This document shows, piece by piece, positions 35,801-44,800 of a stretch of DNA of 64,000 bases (the first letter of the stretch is position 1; every line of letters begins with the position of its first letter). The notes under the pieces are model-generated. The model worked only from the letters and a program-made list of their open reading frames with translations. It did not search any database and had not been told where the DNA came from. The position numbers and the translations under genes were made by a program. The stretch covers positions 60,552,621-60,616,620 of the forward strand of contig CM040421.1 of the NCBI GenBank assembly GCA_022702705.1. The letters are read 5' to 3'. Source of the DNA: Papilionanthe hookeriana x Papilionanthe teres (lineage: Eukaryota; Streptophyta; Magnoliopsida; Asparagales; Orchidaceae).

Positions 35801-38800
35801 AAAGTTGATAGAGATCCTGGTGATTAATAAGTTATGGGAAGTCCTATTTGGGACTGCGATATTATCTAAGATTGACCGAAAGTCGGGTCTGCATCCGATT
35901 TAGATGCGACTAAAGGATATGCACAAGATGACATTTCAAATTCTTGAGCATCACTGTAAATTTCTAATTAAATGAAAAAGAATGTCAGATAACGAAGAAC
36001 AGTGGAAACCATAAGACTTGATCAAACATTAGTTTTTCCCAACTTGAGGACGTGTCTTTTGTGAGGGGAGTATTGTTATATTGTTGCTTAGCCCAAAGGC
36101 AATTTTATCTTATAATAGCTTAAGGGAAATTTAATATTTTATTAATTATTATTGTTTAGTATAATAAGATAAATATTCTTAGGGTTAGGATTATGCATGA
36201 GATTATCATCTTAAGTCTTAGGTTTAGGATTTGGGAGAGATTTTCTACCTCTCGAATTATAGCATTTGGGAAAAATTATTTACCACTCGAATGATAGGTG
36301 GTTATTTTATATATTTGTATTGAGCTTTTTGATGTTCTTGCAAAAAATATTAGTTTGCCCTAATTTATGTGAGAAAACATGTTGTAGATTGTATCATAAT
36401 CATTAGCGCAAAGATAGCTCAGCGTTGGTAGCAGTTTTTTGTTAAAAAATTTATCACCATGAGCTTAGAGTTGATGATTAGAGGAATGGTAAACAACTTG
36501 ATCAAAATATTATAGTTCTCTCAACTTGGGTATCCTGATTTCGATCTACTTAGTTAAAGGAGAGTCGACTCAACCTGACAAAATAAATTTTGTCAGCAGC
36601 CATAGGTTATTATTTTATTCAAGGCAATCTTAAAAACTTAGAGTGAATGTCTTTATAAGTGAACAAATTCCAGTCGATATTAGCTAATATAAAGATTTTT
36701 GTCATATCAAACCATATGCTTCGCAACTCAGAAGGCATGAAGTCATTCAGGAGATATGTGCTACAATCATAACCATAATATAGTAGTCTCTCTAGCCAAA
36801 CCACCCGATCATAGGGTTTTCATCGTAGCAACTTTTGCGGAGCCAATAGTTAAATCACATGGACAAAGAGCTTGAGTCATGTCTTTATTGACATAAGATT
36901 ATTTTGAGTATGAATATGGTAGTATATTAAAATAATATTAGCTTCTTATAAGCTCAAGTTAACCTCAAATTTGTCACATTCGATAAACTATTGTTGACAA
37001 GGGAGATATCAGGAAGCCCATTCCCTTTCCGCTACTTTGCTGCAATATCCGAATGTCAGTTCATGCGGATGGCACAGAGCCGAACCAAACGAGGGGTATT
37101 AAACTCATTTTCAATTTTTAGCGGGTTTTCTCCTTTCCATTTAATCATTTAAATTCATTTCTTGTATATGTGTTGCATTAGGGTTTAAAGGGAAATTTTT
37201 GGTGTGTTTTGTTTAGAAAAGCAATCGACGTCACTTTTTCTCGCTTCGAGGGTTGTATCCAATGGATTGGGTGGTGCTTTGGTTGTATCCCGCTCCCAAG
37301 ATGGTGGTTATTATCCCCTATCCACTTTCGTCTCCTCTCATGTCGCTCCCATCTATTTCGTCCCTGTTGCAGCCGCTCGAACAACTTCCTAAATATGTCT
37401 TCCCTGCATTTCTCCCCTTCCCCTTGCTGTCCTTGTCTCCTACCTTCACTCGTCGCAACTTGCTAACTCTTCCACTTATTGTCCACTGCCATAATTTGAA
37501 CCCATACCCAGCACCCTTGTTGCACTCATCTCAGACAGCTGTGGCACGTTGATATTAGCCACGTGCTTGTTGTTCGAAAGTCGGTAAACAATCATTATTG
37601 TTGTTTTACATTTGTCGACCACCTAGTATATCATTCCGCCACCTTCCAACCCTCCGACCCATTTCCACCACCCTTGATCCAATCATAGCCACGTGTCATG
37701 TGTCGGGTGTGTTGTTGTTTCCATTTTCATCTGGTTGGTTGTAATTTTCCTTTCAGTGTGAGTTGTAACAGCCTCATCAATTTTTCAGTAACAATCTTTA
37801 ATTTTTCAATCGTTGTTTGGGCTAACTCTAGTATCAATTGTAGATGGCGAATGAAATTTATTTTAAGATTTAGTGATATTGCATTTGATATATCTTTTAA
37901 ATGTTATAAATTGAAATTTTGATTTATGAAAATAAAACCCTCTGCTTGACATTCATTTGAACATAACCATCATCAAGGATGATCAATTGTATGATTGTAT
38001 CATTCATAATTATAATTTTTATTAATATTTATCACTTGAATATAATTAAAGCATCAATCATCTCAACTCGAGTACTTTTAACAAGGAGGAAATGACTGAA
38101 GAAGGCGGAACTTACGATTTTTTTTTATAGAAAACGTGGCCCACTCGAGAGCAAGAATCATTTAATGATTAAGAATGAGATTTTTAAAATAAAATTTTAA
38201 ATAAACTTTAATGCTTCTCAAGGTCGATTACATTTTAGTTTAAATATATATTCAACCCACGCAACATTTCTAGATCATATACTGATTATTTTATGTACTA
38301 GTCAGAGTACATACGAGTTTATTTAAACTCTTAAAAAACTAAATGCAATTTAAGAAACACAAAACTATTAGACAATTTGCCAGTTTCAAAGCAAAATACC
38401 CAAGTTAAAGAGCACCTCATAAAGGATGTGCAAGAGATAAAATTAACTAAATAAATTTGGGTGACATTAAAATAAATGTGAGTATCATTTGAAATTCCTT
38501 AACAACATCTTATGTCTGATATTGCATCAAAGTTGTCGATATGGTAGCGTATGTGTAAATTTGATACTAATTAAATTTTTTAGATTATATTAAAATTTAA
38601 ATTCCCGAGCTATAATTCATGTTAAATTTCTCTTTACTTTTAGGGAAAAGATTTGTCTATATATGACTTGTTTTATTTGAGTGGCCCTCACAAGTCATCT
38701 TTTCTCGCTTACAAATAGAATGATTATTCAGTTTATTTTCATTTAGTTGTAACTTCAACTTTTTGAATATTCTAAGTGTACGGAGGTTATGCTCGTCCTT

Positions 38801-41800
38801 TACAAGTTTCAAATCTTTTATAAGTTCATTTTTAAGTCCGCTTTGCTCTTAAAGTTTTTATTTTATTTCATTCCATAATTATTTTCGTGTTTTTCAAGTT
38901 TATAACATTCCTAATCAAGTTTTGTTTAGCTTTTGTTCAAGTTCTATTTAGGCCCTCAGTCAATAAAAAATCTAGCAACCTCCCAATGTCGTCCTCACAT
39001 AGAGAGTTGTATCAATAGTGTAAGGCCTTACGACCATACCTAACCAAATGTGCATGATTTGTGTCGCAAGATATCGTGGTTGCGCATCATTTTAATCCAC
39101 CATGTCTAACTAAACGTGTGCAACCTTCAATACCGGCATAAAAGAAATACAAAATTATCTTGCCGCATTGAAACTACAAGCAAACGCACCAAATATTGCA
39201 TTTTTTCCCACAAAATTGGAACAAAACGCATGTGTAACTATTTTTTAGCAAATTTTTTAGTTGTGTTGGTACAATGAACATGGGTACTTACTCTCTCTCT
39301 ATATTATACCTTTCAAGAGCTAGAGGTGACGACGATAAAAGAATAAGTTTGTGAGAGCAAAAACAACAACTTTTCTTTTTAGAGAGGGAAGGGGATGGTT
39401 GGGATAGAATGGTGAAGGAATGACTAGAAGATGAAAGAAAAAGGGTTGCCAAAGCTTATGTTTGTTTGAGATATAGGCAATAAATGGATGTCAAGCTGGT
39501 TCGTAGGTGCATGGGCTAGTTGGGACAGCAAGGAGAGGCTTAAGTTAAAATTTTTGGGTAGGAGAAGATGTGTAAGTGGCTGCGAGATCAAGAGCTTAAG
39601 AACGTGTGGCTCTATGAAATAAAGAGAATGAGCATGTCTTACATTGCAAGGTAGTGGGTTGGTATGTGTGGATTCAAAGAGGAAGAGAGAAATTGTAGGA
39701 GCCTCGGACCAGTAAGAAGAAAACGGGCTAGGAGAGTGAGGCAAGGGATTCTTAGGTTATGGGGTCATGTGTGATTGACAGAGGAAAAGATGTTGCATTT
39801 CCTAAGGAATGATGGAGGGTAGCGGGTTGGTATCTCTTGAGCTAAGGTTGCAGTGTTAGACCAGCAAGCATGTTGGTCGGGGCTAGTAAATCATACGAGA
39901 GAAGTGGGTATGAGGATGTGTATCTGCTTGTGAACAAAAAGGCAAGAGAGAGGGAAAAAGAGAAAGGGGGGCAAAATATCAGGGACGGACGCAGAGGCTA
40001 ATAGCATCGTGAGTGCTTTTTGCATATGAGGAATTAGGAGAAGAATTAAGTGAATGCAAGAAAATAGAAGAAGATAAATCAATAAATTATATTATATTAT
40101 TATTAATATTATTTCTTTTGTCAAGAGGTTTTTCAATTGGGGGAGCTGGGCGAGGGCGGTTAGTTGATCTTGTTTCGTGCGGTTCCTCTTGACCTAGATT
40201 TGCACAATATTTTTGCTTTCATTCATTTTTCTCAATGAATCCAATCGTGTTGCCAAGCGGAGTAGATATGGAGATCAACAAATGCCTCCCATAAAAATTG
40301 TTGTGTACTTAAGTCGTATCATATTTGTTACAAATTGGTTGAATAATTTGGATGTCACACTGAGGGTTTCACCTAACAGATCTTCTAAAGTTTGTTTAGA
40401 TATCAAGCTAAGAGCAGCTTTTAATTTTGCAAATCTTCGAGAATTCTCTCGGATGTCGATATAAAGTGTGAATTGAACTTTGGTATGTGGGATTGCATCA
40501 TTGAAGATTAGTCTTTGGTTGATATATCTTGAGAACTCAATTGAATTTGACACCTTTTCAATAGAGAGATTCAGCCCTTAGGCTAGATGTTTGGTTTGAA
40601 TTCCTTCACGGTTGCAAAAACTTGTTGAGCGTAATAGATATTTTCACTAGTCCAATGCTTCTGTTTAGATTTTATGAAAGAAAAATTGACCTAATTTGTC
40701 TTCATGGACTTTTCAAGGAGCCTTAACATGCTTAATGTTGAGTTGACTTGATTAATTTTCATTGACTTTTAAGAAGAATGAATTTACCTTCGGCTCTATG
40801 CTTTCTACTTCAGTGTGCTTGATGAAGGGATTGATTCGATTCATCTTTGTTGATTGGTAAAAAATCAGCATAACTAATGTCCTATGTTTTCTAATTTGGT
40901 AGACTTGGTGAAGCATTTATGTCGATGACCTAGCCCATAAAGCTTGTATTAAGTCGATGGAAAGTTGTGATGCAGGGACTTGAGGAAGAGGGGAGGTCAC
41001 CTGGGCCGAACCAGCAGGGTTAGGGTGGCCGGTTCAGCTAGGTGGGCAAGGGCTGACCGACCCTTGGTCTATGATAGCTTGGCCGCCCAAGGAGAGGAGT
41101 CTTCACCTCCTTAGTTTCTGCTATTATAAATATGTTTTTCTTCTTGGTTTAGGGTTAGTTTTTGGTTTTGAGATTATGTCAGGACAGCCTCCAATATCCC
41201 TTGTCCCTTTCTAGGGCGGTATTTGACAGCGAGAAGGTGCTCCGGCTATAACTTCCTGAAGAGATGTGTATCATTCATTTTATTACTTATTGTCGCTCTC
41301 CTTTGCTCACTGTCATGCGCCCCCACCTTCCCGCCGGTCCTCCCTTTCATGTCTTTGTTGTCACTAGCCCCTCCTGCACCCCAACCTATTACTGCTGCCT
41401 AGTGGCATCCGTGAACTATTTCATCTTCTATTGGGGGAGACTGCGGAAATTTGACCATATGAAAGTATAACAGATTCAAAAACACATACTCCTTCACCAA
41501 TGAGGGAAAGCGAATCATCCTTCTCTCTTCTGTAGAGCCTGAGATTACAGGCGTCGTTGTAAGTAGAGTAGCATCGGTGAGACTAGTTTTGGTAAAGACA
41601 GAGGATGATAGGACTGAGACACTGATTCCAGACATGGGAGAGACACTGATTTCAGACATGGAAGAGACTCATTCCAAACATGGGATAGTCATGACAGAGA
41701 TCACTTCAGGACATCATAGTCGATACCTTATGGCTATGGCCGTTACCATTCGTGGAGGTTGAAGCCCAAGCCAGATCAGTAGTGATCTCCCAGAAGATTG

Positions 41801-44800
41801 GACTAATATGTATATTTTTTCGCAAGTAGGGAACAATTCTCAAATGCTTTGAGGAACGGTGTTCCAGGTGCTTCTCAGACCATAGTGGAAGATCCTTCAG
41901 TCCCGAGAGATTGCTATAGTGCCACCATCAACAATAGGCTCACAGAAGCTTCGACGAATGGGGTCGAAGCTCCCCCAACCCCGAAAGACTGATGCGGGGG
42001 CTTTTTGGGGTGATGGGGAGCCTTGCCTGGGCTGAACTGGATGTGTTAGAGCTGACCAGTTCAGCTAGGTGAGCAAGGGTCAGCCGACCCTTGGTTTGGG
42101 CTAGGTTGGCCGCCTAAGGGTAGGGGCCTCCTCCTCCTTAGTTAACTACTACTATAAATATGCTTTTCTCTTGGTTTAGGGTTAGGTTCTAGCATTGAGA
42201 TTTCTATCAGGACAGCTTCTGGCATTCATTTTCCCATTTTAGGGTTGTATCTGACGGTTAAAAGGTGCTCTAGTTGTAACTCGCTCCGAGGTGGTGTGTA
42301 TCCTTCCTTTAGTTGCTCGTTGCCACTCCCACTGCTCGTTGTTATCCCACTGCGAGCCTCCCTTTCCCGTCTCTGCTTTCACCAGCCCCTCCTACGACCT
42401 AACCAACTACCACCAATCCTTCCAGCCAACACATCTGTTGTCGCCAGTCCCACCTATAACGAAACTTGCCCTTGCCACCATCCTGCAACCCAACCTGTTG
42501 TCTTCAACCCCTTCAATCACCCCTACCTGCTGTTGCTTCCCTCTGCTACCCTCTAACTTGTTGTCGCAACTCCCTCACGGCCCTTCGGTGGCTGCCGCAG
42601 CCTTGCTATCCAAAACCTATCTATCATCCAGCCACCATCCACCACTTTCGCCATCGCCCTTGTGTGCCTTTTATGTTTGGGCTGTTATTTTTCTATTGTC
42701 AAGAGTCCTCGTTTGTAACCCTATTGAATTTCAGCAATAAGATTTGCATTTATATTATGGCTTGGGTTAACTCTGGTATCAGTTGTCCGCCTAGCGCTTG
42801 GTGCTTTGTCAAACTCATTACGACAAAAGTCTCTTATTTCAACCCCGAGTTTAGCATAAACATTGGGATAGCTTCTTTGATCTATGTTTTTTTATTTCCT
42901 AGACTTACTAAAGAAGAGAGGTTCTTTGAATCTGTGCTTTTAGTTTGATCAAACCTATTGAAGGAAGTATCGAGATTGGCTTGATGTGTTCAAAAGCGAG
43001 GATCGTCCTCTTAATTTTCTTTGACCATTTGACTATTTGAGAAAATCTCTTTGAATTGGTCCAGTTAAACTTATCAATTAGGGTAGACTTAGAGCAATAC
43101 AATTGTTTTTATCAGATTGAAGAAGCAAAAGCTTTTTCATTGCAATATTTTTTATGATTTGTTGAGTGAGAAGAGAAATTAGCAAATTAGTCATGCTTAA
43201 GCTTTTTGAGTCTGGCCTCTAAAACCTTTTCAAATCCTAGACTAGAGCTATAAAGACGTGTGCTTCTCCGATTTGATTTATTGAAGCTTGTAGACTCAAA
43301 TTCTTCTTTCTTAATTTTAGAGATCTTATAACTTGCCTGCTTTGAAATGTATTCGCCTGAGTGCAAAAATATTTCTTAAATGAGAATCAACCCCTTATCT
43401 TTACCAGAATTCACTGACCAGTTAAACAATCTCACAGACTTGGATCACTTGAACTTGTCAAGTTAGATAAGCTTGGCATAAGATTGTTGCGGTCACCAAA
43501 ATAATGAGACAAGGGCTCCTTCACTATGACCTTTCTTATAGCTTATTGAGCGAGCATAGTAATTGACAACAAGGTCACATTTTGGCTTTATTGAATTTGA
43601 CCTCTAAAATGCGCTCAAGTTGTAAACTTGAGCTAAGAATACACTTTTGCATTTTTTTGGAGTAAAAGAATGGGGGCTCATTCATTGTAGTCTTTTTTAT
43701 GATTTGCTGAGTGAGAAGGGCAATTACTAAGTCATTATTTCAAAGGTTTCCTCACCTGGACCATCAAAATAGTAGTGAATTTAGGAGAAGAAACTTCTAA
43801 TTTTAACTTTATCTCATATATAACTTGTTCAAGATTATTTTATTTTTTAGCATGAATGATTGAATGAATCTTTAACACGAATGATATAAACAATTATTTG
43901 GGGATCTCAGCTCGACACAAGGCGTCACCAAAGTAGCTCAACTCTCTGTCAAACAAATAGAAAGTTCCATTATACGATATTACCAAAGAACTCAAAGTTG
44001 AGCATGATATCAACCCAAACGTTTGGGGAACTCAACGTTAGGCGCGATGTCAACATGAATGATTAGCCCCCCTGCTTAAGAAAAGGGAAGTTATAATATT
44101 TGGCGTATTTGGGGATCTTTGGGTTCTATGTCGACTTAAATACTTAGGGAACTATGTGTAAGACGCAGTCTCAACTCAAATAATTGGACCCCTTATTTGA
44201 GAGAAAAGAAGTTATGGTATTCGGCACATTCGTGGATATCAGCTTTAAACATTGTATTATCCAATTTTGACTAAATCAAGTAAAAATTTGATCTTTTTAA
44301 AATCTAGCTAATTTTCGCATCCCTTGAATTAGACTCAAAATATTGTTATGAAATTCTACAATTTTCAATGATCAATTTGATATATATATAAATATATATA
44401 TATCACATTATGTATAAATTATGAATGTATTGAGAGGTATAAAAATTAAAATACTAAATTAATCTTAATTAAATTCTTAATCTATCATAATTAACATTCC
44501 TAATCTCACATCACTATAGCATCCCACATTCCGCGAAATTAAACAGCGGGATGGGGTTTTAATGGTTGAGATTAATCGTAAGGTAAATAAATTTATAAGA
44601 GGCTTCATATTCACTCATTCCATTCTCTCAAATCCTCCTCCCCACAAGGTTTTTACTCGTGTACTATAACAAAGAGAGCGAGACACAAACGACGGGGAGC
44701 GGAAACTCATAGTTTGGATTTTTGGGAAGAAACCGATAGGGAGAATCATCATGCCTATGCAATTTAAAATCTTCCTTCCCTTTCCAGCAATCTCAAGCTA

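Larger units (their letters stand above)
34543..36396 (+). mobile_element. 1.85-kb internally deleted Ty3/gypsy element with TAATC target duplications
   Basis: Two short LTRs (34543-34843 and 36074-36396) begin TGTTA and end GTATCA. The element is flanked by perfect TAATC at 34538-34542 and 36397-36401. A primer site TTGTATCAGAGC (34846-34857, one mismatch to initiator tRNA-Met) follows the 5' LTR and a purine-rich GTGAGGGGAG tract precedes the 3' LTR. The 1.2-kb interior has no long frame but keeps an RT scrap (AILSKIDRKSGLHPI near 35855-35900) and a pol end (FPNLRT). It is therefore a deletion derivative of a Ty3/gypsy element that must have been mobilised in trans. It lies in the 12.4-kb Pelota intron. 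Confidence 0.88.
40968..42781 (+). mobile_element. 1.8-kb deletion derivative of the pyrimidine-rich-LTR gypsy family
   Basis: A truncated 5' LTR (40968 to about 41400, starting TGATGCAGGGAC) is joined to protease-end sequence and then a pol end, followed by a complete 3' LTR (41990-42781, starting TGATGCGGGGG). AGTTG occurs just before the element (40963-40967), and AGTTG overlaps its last base (42781-42785), consistent with a target duplication. RT, RNase H, integrase, gag and the primer site are all missing. It lies in the 12.4-kb Pelota intron. Confidence 0.75.

Noticed and set aside
39424..39744. 106-residue minus-strand frame
   Set aside because: Sits in a GA-rich plus strand; low complexity, no domain, no splice support.
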